A stretch of 64,000 bases of DNA from an uncultured Acetatifactor sp. GTDB lineage: Bacteria > Bacillota > Clostridia > Lachnospirales > Lachnospiraceae. Below, piece after piece: positions 9,124 through 16,403 of the stretch. The first letter of the stretch is position 1, and every line of letters starts with the position of its first letter. A program made the position numbers and the translations under genes. Location of the stretch: contig CAJUGH010000015.1 in NCBI GenBank assembly GCA_910586215.1, positions 32,291 to 96,290 of the forward strand. The letters run 5' to 3'. The notes below the pieces were generated by a model. The model did not search any database. It was not told the DNA's origin and saw only the letters and a list, made by a program, of their open reading frames with translations.

Positions 9124-11178
9124 CTACATATGCTGTCTTCTGTGGTAGCGTTTCCGTCTGCGCTTCGGCTTCCCGTCTGCGCCCGGCGCCCTGCCACTGC
9201 CATCCTTCGGCTGTCCGTCCGCGTGTGGCCCCTGCCCTTTTCCATGCTTTCCATGGGAGGAGATGCCGGCAGCGTCCCTGGCAGCCCGGCCTCCCCGGCG
9301 GGACAGTGCAAAGCAGTCATCACAGATGCCGAAGGCATTCTGGAAGTTCAAGGGAATCCCACAATATTTACATTTGCGGATATACATTTTCTTGTCCCTG
9401 GACAGGTAACGCATGATGGTATCTTCCGTCTGGGTCCGTTCCCGCTCCAGTCTGTCCAGATCGATCTCCTTGCCCATCCGCACGGAGAACTGGTAGTAGA
9501 GGTCCAGCAGCTTGTAGAAAGTCTCATAGCGCAGAAGTCCTGTGTCTGTGCACATCATCAGCGCAGGGAAGTGCAGGGACACATCTGCGGTGTAATTCTT
9601 GCAGTAATACAGCCAGAGGGCTACCACATCCTGGTTCTTGATGTCGATGGAGCAGGTCAGCATGCGGTATAGGATATGCTTGTCCTCAAAGCCATCGATG
9701 TCTTTACGTTCCTGGTAGGCTTTCTCATACAGGAACAGGACTTCTTCGATGCTGATCTTCTCGAAGGGAGGTTCTATCTCCACGGACTTCCAGATGTTCA
9801 TCACGGCATCCAGTGGATCATCCATATCCAGAAGCACCTGGGGAAATCCCAGGCTCACATGATCCACTTTGGGATCTTCTTCATAAAAATGTGCCCGGAT
9901 GAAATCCAGTCCCTCCTGGCTCACTGCATTCACATATCCGGTATCGTACAGGCCGAACCGTCCCGCCCGTCCGGCAATCTGGTGGATCTCAGGAACCGCC
10001 AGGGGGCGGGTGCTTTTACCGTCAAATTTGGTGGTCTGGACAAATACGATCCGCCGTACCGGCAGGTTCAGTCCCATGCCTATGGCATCCGTGGACACAA
10101 TGACACGGGTCTTCTTCTCCAGGAAGATACGGATCTGCCTGCGCCGGATCTCCGGGGGAAGGCTGCCATAGATCACGCTGACCTGGATCCCGTCACGCTC
10201 CAGGCGCCCGGCGATATCCAGCACCATCCGCTTGGTGAATACGATCAAGGCGTCCCCATCCTGTACGTCCTCCGGGAAGGAGAAAGGTTTTTCCTCACAG
10301 AGCAGGCGTGTCTTGCGCTCATACTGGTGGGCCTCATAGGTATCCCCGCACAGGGAGATCAGATGGGTGATGACTTCCTTGGCAGAGGGGCTGAGACACA
10401 CATGGATCTCTGCTGCCTGCACGCCCAGGATGGCCCTGGTCCAGGAATGGCCCCTGTCAGAATCCGCAATCATCTGTGCCTCGTCAATGACTGCCACATC
10501 ATACTGCTGATCTAAGTCCAGCATCTCCACGGTGGAAGAGATGATCCGGCTGTTCTCCTCATAGATGCGTTCCTCCCCGGTGAGCATGGTACAGGGAATA
10601 CCAGCATCCTTCATCTTCTCATAGACTTCCAGGGCCAGGAGACGCAATGGACCCAGGTAGACACCGTTTGCCGCCTGCTGGAGCCGCTCCAGTGCGTGGT
10701 AGGTCTTCCCGCAGTTAGTAGGGCCGATGTGGAGCACGAAGTGCCGGGACATCTCCAGGGCTTTGGGGAATTCTGTCTCCGGTCTGGTGGGAACCAGGCC
10801 GATGATCTGGTCGCGCAGTTCCCCGTTCATATAGCGGTTTACAACGGAGCGCAGGCTTTTCTGGCAGATATCGTAGGTCTGCTCCGTGCGCAGGTATTCC
10901 AGCAGCTTTGCAGTGACCAGTTCCTGCTCTTCCGGCCGTAGGCTGCCCAGGTCCAGGCGCACCAGTTCACTTACCATGAGATCACGGATCTTCATGACGG
11001 CGATCTGGTTGTTCTCCCGGACGGCAAAATAGGACAGGTTTTTCACCTGTCTGTGAAATTCTTCCAGGTGGGCCTGGCTCGCCCTGCCGCTTTCCATCTG
11101 TTTCATCTCCGCAAGGAGACGGTCAATCCGCTCTACGTAATTCTTCCTGCCTGTATTATTTTTCTTCTTTGTAGCCAT
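9124..11178 (-). CDS. Suv3-like superfamily 2 RNA helicase
   Basis: The 684-residue helicase resembles the SUV3/Ski2 branch: Walker A HIGPTNCGKT near residue 152, a DExH-type box VIDEAQMIADSD near 236, STDAIGMGLNLP (motif V), and QIAGRAGRFG (motif VI) near 400. The region after the core fits a Suv3 C-terminal domain, followed by a CKYC ... CDDC zinc-ribbon-like pair near 605-625. The last 50 residues are a basic Gly/Lys/Arg-rich tail that may bind RNA. A role in RNA turnover is inferred from the family. The start at 11178 (MATKKKNN) has AGGGA upstream; the frame is open to ATG 11235, which has no visible RBS. Confidence 0.85.
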   Translation of the reverse strand: MATKKKNNTGRKNYVERIDRLLAEMKQMESGRASQAHLEEFHRQVKNLSYFAVRENNQIAVMKIRDLMVSELVRLDLGSLRPEEQELVTAKLLEYLRTEQTYDICQKSLRSVVNRYMNGELRDQIIGLVPTRPETEFPKALEMSRHFVLHIGPTNCGKTYHALERLQQAANGVYLGPLRLLALEVYEKMKDAGIPCTMLTGEERIYEENSRIISSTVEMLDLDQQYDVAVIDEAQMIADSDRGHSWTRAILGVQAAEIHVCLSPSAKEVITHLISLCGDTYEAHQYERKTRLLCEEKPFSFPEDVQDGDALIVFTKRMVLDIAGRLERDGIQVSVIYGSLPPEIRRRQIRIFLEKKTRVIVSTDAIGMGLNLPVRRIVFVQTTKFDGKSTRPLAVPEIHQIAGRAGRFGLYDTGYVNAVSQEGLDFIRAHFYEEDPKVDHVSLGFPQVLLDMDDPLDAVMNIWKSVEIEPPFEKISIEEVLFLYEKAYQERKDIDGFEDKHILYRMLTCSIDIKNQDVVALWLYYCKNYTADVSLHFPALMMCTDTGLLRYETFYKLLDLYYQFSVRMGKEIDLDRLERERTQTEDTIMRYLSRDKKMYIRKCKYCGIPLNFQNAFGICDDCFALSRRGGRAARDAAGISSHGKHGKGQGPHADGQPKDGSGRAPGADGKPKRRRKRYHRRQHM

Positions 11179-11288
11179 GGCACAGTCCCTGTACTGGGAA
11201 AAATAGAACTGTGACAGCTTTTCGCTCTGTATCATTGGAAAATACCATACCGGCCCTGGGGGCCGTCCTCATTATAGGTGGGAGTCAT

Positions 11289-11409
11289 TGGATTGCGGGA
11301 GCGCAAAGCGTGGGGCAATCCAGGGAATCAAAAGGGTTCAAACACCCTTTGGCCAGACAGCATCCTATGTCAGCATAAGTGTATCAATCTATAAGTATAG
11401 CATAGATTG
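11289..11409. repeat. Cluster of three inverted repeats upstream of the restriction-modification locus
   Basis: In the roughly 320-base gap between the helicase and the methyltransferase I see no gene but three dyads: TGGATTGC / GCAATCCA (11289-11296, 11315-11322), AAAGGGT / ACCCTTT (11331-11337, 11344-11350) and CAATCTAT / ATAGATTG (11385-11392, 11402-11409). None has a T-tract. They could be helicase upstream regulatory sites or marks of the insertion edge of the restriction-modification genes. Confidence 0.45.
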
Positions 11410-11469
11410 CACGTCGGGGAAAGCCTAAAATGGGCAAAAATCTATGGGGACTTCGATATGTAAAAAAAG

Positions 11470-11498
11470 TGGCACGTAGCAGGAGATAATGGTATAAT
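11470..11498 (+). promoter_or_regulatory. Candidate promoter for the restriction-modification genes
   Basis: A perfect -10 TATAAT at 11493-11498 is preceded by TGG and lies about 60 bases before the methyltransferase ATG. The -35 candidate 17 bases upstream (TGGCAC) is poor, so the -10 carries most of the evidence. Confidence 0.5.
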
Positions 11499-11557
11499 AC
11501 TTAATTGAAAGTGGCAAGAGTGTCTTGTAAAATTGCTGTGGGAATTGAGGAGATGAT

Positions 11558-12616
11558 ATGGCAGGGAAGATAGTGGCTATAAGCCTTTTTTCGGGGGCCG
11601 GCGGCCTTGATGTGGCAAGCTTTGAAGCAGGGATACCGGTTATTTCAAGTATAGATATAGAGCATGACTGTATTGAGACATTAAAGCGAAATAGCAGATT
11701 TGACCAGACGGAAATCATGGAAGGCGATCTGCATCAGATTGAAAGTCCGGTTTTCAAGAACATTCTGGACAGACACCCACATGACAAGTTCATTGTGATA
11801 GGTGGGGCGCCCTGCCAGCCCTTTTCCAAGGCTGGTTATTGGGTTGGACATGAAACCAGACGCGGCATTGATGACCCGCGGGCAACATTAGTGAATGAAT
11901 ATCTTCGTGTTGTTACAGATCTGCAGCCGGATGGGTTTGTCTTTGAAAATGTGGAAAGTCTTCTGCATCCTACGAATAAAGTGATCGTAGAGCGTTTTCT
12001 TGAAATCATTAAAGAAAGCGGATATAAATATAGAGTTGTGCGGGCAAATGCGATTGATTATGGTGTGGCACAGAGAAGAAAGCGGTTATTCATTCTTGGA
12101 ACGAAAGAGGAATTCAAACGTACCGAGCCTGTGAAGACTCATGCAGATCCGGAAATCTGTGAAATGATAGGTTTGAAGCCCTATGTGAATGCTGGTGATG
12201 TTATCAAGGGGTATGAAGGATCAGAATATTTTGAGCCAGAGGAAGTTATGGAAGGTGGAACCTATTACCCAGATTTATGCGAGGTGCCTCCAGGGATGAA
12301 TTATAAGGCGCTGACGGCTTGGTATGGATATCCCAATCCAAAGTTCATCGCTGAAAAACGTTATTGGAGTTTCCTGCTGAAATTATCGCCGGATTTACCG
12401 TCCTGGACGATAACAGCATCTCCGGGACCATGGGTAGGCCCCTTCCACTGGGATAATCGCCGGCTCAGGGTTCCTGAAGTCGCGGCCTTGCAGGCTTTCC
12501 CAAGGGGATATCAATTTTACGGGACCCGACGTTCCATTCAGAAGCAGATTGGAAATGCAGTACCGTCACTGATGGGAAAGGCTATGATAGAATTCGTCAA
12601 GGAGAGTCTGGAATAA
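11558..12616 (+). CDS. DNA (cytosine-5) methyltransferase, first of two
   Basis: This 352-residue enzyme has the full C5-methyltransferase motif set: I (LFSGAGGLDVASFEAG), IV with the catalytic Cys (GGAPCQPFSKAG), VI (FENVESL), VIII (QRRKRLFILG), IX-like RLRVPEVAALQAFP and X (QIGNAVPSLMGKAM). The region between VIII and IX is long enough to be a target recognition domain, so the enzyme looks complete. It would methylate cytosine in one strand or one version of the recognition site and protect host DNA. The stop overlaps the next start (TAATG), which suggests an operon with the second methyltransferase and nuclease. Base composition is more AT-rich than neighbouring housekeeping genes, in keeping with transfer. 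Confidence 0.93.
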   Translation: MAGKIVAISLFSGAGGLDVASFEAGIPVISSIDIEHDCIETLKRNSRFDQTEIMEGDLHQIESPVFKNILDRHPHDKFIVIGGAPCQPFSKAGYWVGHETRRGIDDPRATLVNEYLRVVTDLQPDGFVFENVESLLHPTNKVIVERFLEIIKESGYKYRVVRANAIDYGVAQRRKRLFILGTKEEFKRTEPVKTHADPEICEMIGLKPYVNAGDVIKGYEGSEYFEPEEVMEGGTYYPDLCEVPPGMNYKALTAWYGYPNPKFIAEKRYWSFLLKLSPDLPSWTITASPGPWVGPFHWDNRRLRVPEVAALQAFPRGYQFYGTRRSIQKQIGNAVPSLMGKAMIEFVKESLE

Positions 12617-13338
12617 TGCCAAATGTGATAAGCATCTTCTCTGGTGGAGGAGGAATTGATTGTGGGTTTCAAAGAGCCGGATACAATATTTGTCTGTCCA
12701 CGGATAACTGGAGAACTGCCTGTGATACATTAGTACAAAACCATGTGGGGCGTCTGGTGGTCTGCGAGGATATCAGAAATGTAGACTATGCTGCTGAATT
12801 GGGGAAAATGGGTCTGACATTTTCTGATATAGATGTTCTTGTGGGAGGGCCCCCTTGTCCGGCATATTCAAAGTCCAGGTTCTATAGGACAGAATATAAG
12901 AGGGCATTGGATGACAAAAATTCTTTTACACTGTATGAGTATTTCCGTGCTTTGGATGAGATACGTCCAAAGGTATTCCTGTTTGAGAATGTCTTCGGCT
13001 TTGTATATAAGCCACATCAACCCGCCTTTGATTTGTTAAAGGAAAAAGCAGAAGAATGCGGATATGACATTGCCATTAAGGTAGTAAACACAGCAGATTA
13101 CGGTGTACCTCAGACAAGAGAACATTTTCTGTGTGTGGGAATAAAACGGGGGAAAGGAAAACCATTTGTGTTTCCGGATGAAACGCATTATAATCCAGCA
13201 GGAGAACGAGGGCAAAACCATACAAGAGTTTGTACGGCGGCTGGCAGACAGATATTTTTCTGCGTCCTCAACCCCTGTAAAGATGGCAGGAAATATGAAA
13301 ATCGCTATGACTTCGTATGGAATCGTTACGGATGGTGA
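12616..13338 (+). pseudogene. Second DNA (cytosine-5) methyltransferase, C-terminally truncated
   Basis: The frame has 240 residues with motif I (SIFSGGGGIDCGFQRAG), IV (GGPPCPAYSKSR), VI (FENVFGF) and VIII (QTREHFLCVGIKRGK). After PFVFPDETHYNPA the sequence no longer looks like a methyltransferase; motifs IX and X and the target recognition domain are missing, and usual members exceed 300 residues. From about 13195 the same DNA, in another frame, encodes the start of the downstream nuclease. The simplest reading is a deletion joining the middle of this gene to the 5' end of the nuclease gene. It is probably inactive alone; whether it still pairs with the first enzyme is unknown. Confidence 0.75.
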
Positions 13339-14473
13339 TGTGAGCTTTACTGATATGGGGCGTGAATTATTGGAGATCCAAAAGGAAGAGGAGTTATATG
13401 ATACTTTTGCGAAGAGAATCCTTCTCTATAGGAACGGCTTAAAGCTTGTTGAAACCTTGCGCCAGCTGGATATGAATGGTGAAGCAGCCACAAATGCATC
13501 GGTAAATAATGCGCTGATTGCGCAAGGATTTCAACTGAGACAGACTTCAAATAACGCACAGGTGATGAAACTGTGGCTGGAGAAAGCAAATATCCTTGAT
13601 GGATGGCATATCAACGAGACGAAACTTTCAAGACTGATTGGGATTGAGAGCGAGGACATAGGACCGCTGCGTGAATTGCCACCAGAGCAGTTTTATTTTC
13701 TGCTGGCGCTTTGCAATGCATCTTCTGATGAACCATTTGTCGCTACCGATGTACGGAACCTTGCGACAGCGACATTCAACTTTGAATTCGATGAAATATC
13801 TTTTGCCAATCGGGTGATAAAACCGTTACAGGATAAAGAACTGATTGTGGCAGAGAAGTCAACGGAAGGTCGTGGGGCAAAGCCTTACATAGTCAGTCTT
13901 ACTGATAAAACCAGACAAGAAGTAATCAAGCCATTGCTAGAGCAGTTTAAAGATCAAGTGGGAAGTCCGCTAACAGAAGCTTACTGTAAATCTTTTGCTG
14001 TTCTCCGTGAGGAAATTGACTCTGATGACAAATATAAGAAAGGCTTGGCTTTGGAAGCATTTGCCATCAAAGTCATGCGGATAATCGGACTGGACTTTGT
14101 GAAGACCCGATACCGGGACATACAGATTGGAGGAGCAGAAGTGGATGTCATATTTGATTCCACACGTTTGACATATAATCGTTGGCAGGTCCAATGTAAG
14201 AATACGGCAACGGTAACCATTGACATGGTAGCAAAAGAAGTCGGTCTTTCGCATATGCTGAAGAGTAATGCCATTGTGATGATGACAACAGGACACCTTA
14301 CAGATGATGCCAAAATGTATGCGAGGCGCATTATGGAAGACATGAACCTATGTATTTTGATGCTCCAGAAAGAAGATATTGATGCGATCATCGAGAACCC
14401 TACAAGCATTGTTTCAATATTAAATGCGCAGGCAGAAAACGCTAAGAGAATGAAAATCCTCCGTGAAGAGTAG
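13166..14473 (+). CDS. Restriction endonuclease-like protein (PD-(D/E)XK)
   Basis: The 435-residue frame overlaps the end of the truncated methyltransferase. The C-terminal third has a nuclease-like core: GLDFVKTRYRDIQIGGAEVD, VIFDS, then WQVQCKN (QxK), the arrangement seen in Mrr-like PD-(D/E)XK enzymes. The N-terminal two thirds, with TFAKRILLYRNGLKLVETL and LYRNGL-like helices, probably recognise DNA. The only in-frame starts are TTG 13166 (AAAGGA seven bases upstream) and ATG 13178, both inside methyltransferase sequence; the first nuclease-like residues are about KTIQEFVRRLADRYF. The native start was therefore probably lost by deletion. It most likely cuts DNA lacking the locus methylation; whether it is still expressed is uncertain. 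Confidence 0.7.
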   Translation: MCFRMKRIIIQQENEGKTIQEFVRRLADRYFSASSTPVKMAGNMKIAMTSYGIVTDGDVSFTDMGRELLEIQKEEELYDTFAKRILLYRNGLKLVETLRQLDMNGEAATNASVNNALIAQGFQLRQTSNNAQVMKLWLEKANILDGWHINETKLSRLIGIESEDIGPLRELPPEQFYFLLALCNASSDEPFVATDVRNLATATFNFEFDEISFANRVIKPLQDKELIVAEKSTEGRGAKPYIVSLTDKTRQEVIKPLLEQFKDQVGSPLTEAYCKSFAVLREEIDSDDKYKKGLALEAFAIKVMRIIGLDFVKTRYRDIQIGGAEVDVIFDSTRLTYNRWQVQCKNTATVTIDMVAKEVGLSHMLKSNAIVMMTTGHLTDDAKMYARRIMEDMNLCILMLQKEDIDAIIENPTSIVSILNAQAENAKRMKILREE

Positions 14474-14486
14474 ATATCTTTTCCTC

Positions 14487-14515
14487 TTGCCATTTCCCCA
14501 GGCAGCAGGTATAAT
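14487..14515 (+). promoter_or_regulatory. Promoter of RNase P RNA
   Basis: TTGCCA (14487-14492), a 17-base spacer and a perfect TATAAT (14510-14515). The predicted start is 7-8 bases after, which agrees with the 5' end of the RNA inferred from its P1 helix. Confidence 0.85.
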
Positions 14516-14522
14516 ATTTCTG

Positions 14523-14964
14523 CACAAGTAAGACAAATGATCGCGGCCGCCCCATTGCGGTGCAGTGGGTGCGGGTGAGGAAAGTCCGGGCTTCACAGGG
14601 CAGGATGCCGGATAACGTCCGGTGGAGGCGACTCCAAGGCCAGTGCAACAGAGAGACACCGCCAGGAGGACAGGGGATGCCGGCCCAGGTGGCTGCCATT
14701 CCCTGGCCGGGAAGAATGGGCAGAGCCTATTCTTTTGGGAAATCATGTTTTACGATTCCCTGGTAAGGGTGGAAAGGCAGTGTAAGAGACTACCGTCCGT
14801 CCGGTAACGGGCGGAGCCATGTAAACCCCATCCGAAGCAAGACCAAGATGAAAGCCATAGGCTTGCCCGGCCTGCTTTCAGGTAGGTCGCTGGATGCGGC
14901 TGGCAACAGCCGTACTAGATAGATGATCATTCGCGACATAACCCGGCTTATCGTCCTGCTTGTG
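14523..14964 (+). ncRNA. rnpB: RNase P RNA (catalytic RNA of tRNA 5' processing)
   Basis: The conserved core is present: GAGGAAAGTCCGGGC near the 5' side, the AGTGCAACAGAGA-type element, and near the 3' end the AACCCGGCTTAT element that pairs back to form the P4 pseudoknot. The ends pair as helix P1: CACAAG at 14523 with CTTGTG at 14959-14964, extending to 12 pairs with one mismatch. The length of about 440 bases is usual. This RNA with the RnpA protein trims the 5' leader of tRNA precursors. Several short ORFs that overlap it are spurious. Confidence 0.96.
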
Positions 14965-14970
14965 TGAATG

Positions 14971-15009
14971 CCCCGCTGGATATGCCTTTTATGGGCGGTT
15001 CCAGCGGGG
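14971..15009 (+). terminator. Stem-loop after RNase P RNA
   Basis: Perfect 10-bp stem CCCCGCTGGA / TCCAGCGGGG with a 19-base loop that can form a smaller inner pair. The T-tract after it is weak, so it may act as a terminator or as a 3' boundary for processing. Confidence 0.6.
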
Positions 15010-15055
15010 TGTATCTCTGTTCCGGAGATAGTCTTGTTCTTATTCCGACCTAAAA

Positions 15056-15640
15056 ATGTGGCATGCAGCAGGGGAACACAGGCGGGATGAGAAGATAGAC
15101 GGTATTATCTATGATATGTCACCGTCCCCGGGATATCAGCATGGGATTATCAATGGCAACATTTATGCGAAGATCAGGCAGGGCCTAAAAGGGAGCATCT
15201 GCCTGGTATCCATGGAGAACCTGGGCTTCAGATACCACCCGGATAGCAATGATGACTACCTGTGCCCGGACATCATGGTCATCTGCGACAGGAAGCATCT
15301 GAAAGGCGGGGCTTACAGCGGGGTTCCCAGGTTCATTGCAGAGACCTTAAGCCCGTCTACGGCCAGGCGGGACAGGGCTGAGAAGAAGGAGATCTATGAG
15401 AAGGCAGGGGTGGAGGAATACTGGATCGTCCACCCCCAGGGAAAGTCTGTGGAGATCTATTATCTGAAAGACAGATGCTATGTACTGGAACAGAGCTATA
15501 TCCTGCAGGAAGATGCAGAAGAGGAAGATTACAATGCAGAAACGGAGATTGTCCTAAGGGAGTTCCCCCACATCCGGATGACACTTGGAGAGATATTTGA
15601 GGGGCTGGAAGTGGAGAGTGAATTGTTGGAGGAAAAGTAG
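15056..15640 (+). CDS. Uma2-family (DUF820) putative endonuclease
   Basis: The 194-residue protein has the Uma2 core: EKIDGIIYDMSPSPGYQHGIINGN, then LCPDIMVICDRKHL and FIAETLSPSTARRDRAEKKEIYEKAGVEEYWIVHP. The family has a restriction-endonuclease-like fold with D...E.K active-site residues (here PDIM ... AETLSP). Its biological role is not established. The ATG at 15056 has no convincing RBS and the N-terminus is short, so a few N-terminal residues may have been lost. A GNAT gene starts directly after its stop codon. A second family member lies at 61500 on the other strand and is not closely similar. Confidence 0.8.
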   Translation: MWHAAGEHRRDEKIDGIIYDMSPSPGYQHGIINGNIYAKIRQGLKGSICLVSMENLGFRYHPDSNDDYLCPDIMVICDRKHLKGGAYSGVPRFIAETLSPSTARRDRAEKKEIYEKAGVEEYWIVHPQGKSVEIYYLKDRCYVLEQSYILQEDAEEEDYNAETEIVLREFPHIRMTLGEIFEGLEVESELLEEK

Positions 15641-16054
15641 ATGGAATATATAGAAAATGCGTTACACTATGAGGATTATTGTAAACTGAGGGAAAGTGTT
15701 GAGTGGTTGCCTTATGCAAAAGAGCAGACACAAAAAGCGCTTGCCAATAGCTTGTACACGGTGATAGCGGTGGATGATAATCAAACCATTGGAATGGGGA
15801 GACTGATAGGTGACGGAGTGTACTATGTGATAGTGGATATTGTGGTACACCCCAATTACCATAAACAGGGTGTTGGCAGCAAAATCGTCAATATGTTAAT
15901 TGAATATGTTGAAAAGGCTACACCAATCGGCGGGCGTTCCAGTGTACAGTTGATTGCAGTAAAAGGAAAAGAAGCCTTTTATGAAAAAATAGGGTTTAAA
16001 ATAATTCCACATGAATTCTGTGGTTCTGGTATGAGGAAAATCATTCATAAGTAA
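15641..16054 (+). CDS. GNAT-family N-acetyltransferase
   Basis: The 137-residue protein has a single GNAT domain. The acetyl-CoA binding loop is recognisable in YVIVDIVVHPNYHKQGVGSKIVNMLIEYV (motif A, Q-x-x-G-x-G/A type), with KEAFYEKIGFKIIP as motif B. The acceptor is unknown. It starts immediately after the stop of the Uma2 gene, with GGAGG-like sequence inside that gene's end. It is visibly more AT-rich than the surrounding genes, which suggests recent acquisition. An intrinsic terminator follows. Confidence 0.88.
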   Translation: MEYIENALHYEDYCKLRESVEWLPYAKEQTQKALANSLYTVIAVDDNQTIGMGRLIGDGVYYVIVDIVVHPNYHKQGVGSKIVNMLIEYVEKATPIGGRSSVQLIAVKGKEAFYEKIGFKIIPHEFCGSGMRKIIHK

Positions 16055-16114
16055 GATCTGATTTATAGGCAGATGGTTATCGTAATCATAGATGAATAAG
16101 TAATACAGCATCTA

Positions 16115-16149
16115 AGCACATAGAAAGTGCAGTCTATGTGCTCCTTTTT
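16115..16149 (+). terminator. Intrinsic terminator after the GNAT gene
   Basis: Perfect 10-bp stem AGCACATAGA / TCTATGTGCT with an 8-base loop, followed by CCTTTTT. Confidence 0.9.
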
Positions 16150-16185
16150 ATAGAAATTTAACCCTTCCAGGTGCTATGGGCCTGC

Positions 16186-16213
16186 TTGAAAAAGCCGTGG
16201 AATCTGTTATAAT
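16186..16213 (+). promoter_or_regulatory. Promoter of the metal-type GTPase gene
   Basis: TTGAAA (16186-16191), a 16-base spacer and TATAAT (16208-16213). It leaves a leader of about 185 bases before the ATG at 16404. Confidence 0.7.
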
Positions 16214-16244
16214 AAAGGTTGCTGCAATGGCTGTTGTAGTACGT

Positions 16245-16349
16245 AAGGAATGGCAAACCCATTCCTTTAAGAATGCCAAAGGCGGGCATTCTTCCAAGCG
16301 CGATTTTGCGCTTTGGTTTCACAGATTGTTTGTGCCAGAGTAGCTGGCA
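16245..16349 (+). promoter_or_regulatory. Leader with four consecutive stem-loops
   Basis: Four hairpins follow each other in the 5' leader: AAGGAATGG / CCATTCCTT (16245-16267), AAGAATGCC / GGCATTCTT (16269-16293), CCAAGCGC / GCGCTTTGG with a bulged T (16294-16316), and TGCCAG / CTGGCA (16333-16349). No T-tract follows any of them, so they are not standard terminators. A metal-responsive or protein-binding leader RNA is possible given the downstream gene, but I do not recognise a known riboswitch. Confidence 0.55.
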
Positions 16350-16403
16350 TGAGGGGAATCGTGAAAATAATTGGTGCGTTAAAGCACGTATGGAGGTGTA
16401 AAC

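Noticed and set aside
9676..10515. 279-residue plus-strand ORF
   Set aside because: It lies entirely antisense to the Suv3-like helicase, whose motifs are unambiguous.
14560..14807. Short ORFs of 60-70 residues
   Set aside because: They overlap the RNase P RNA core and have no protein likeness.
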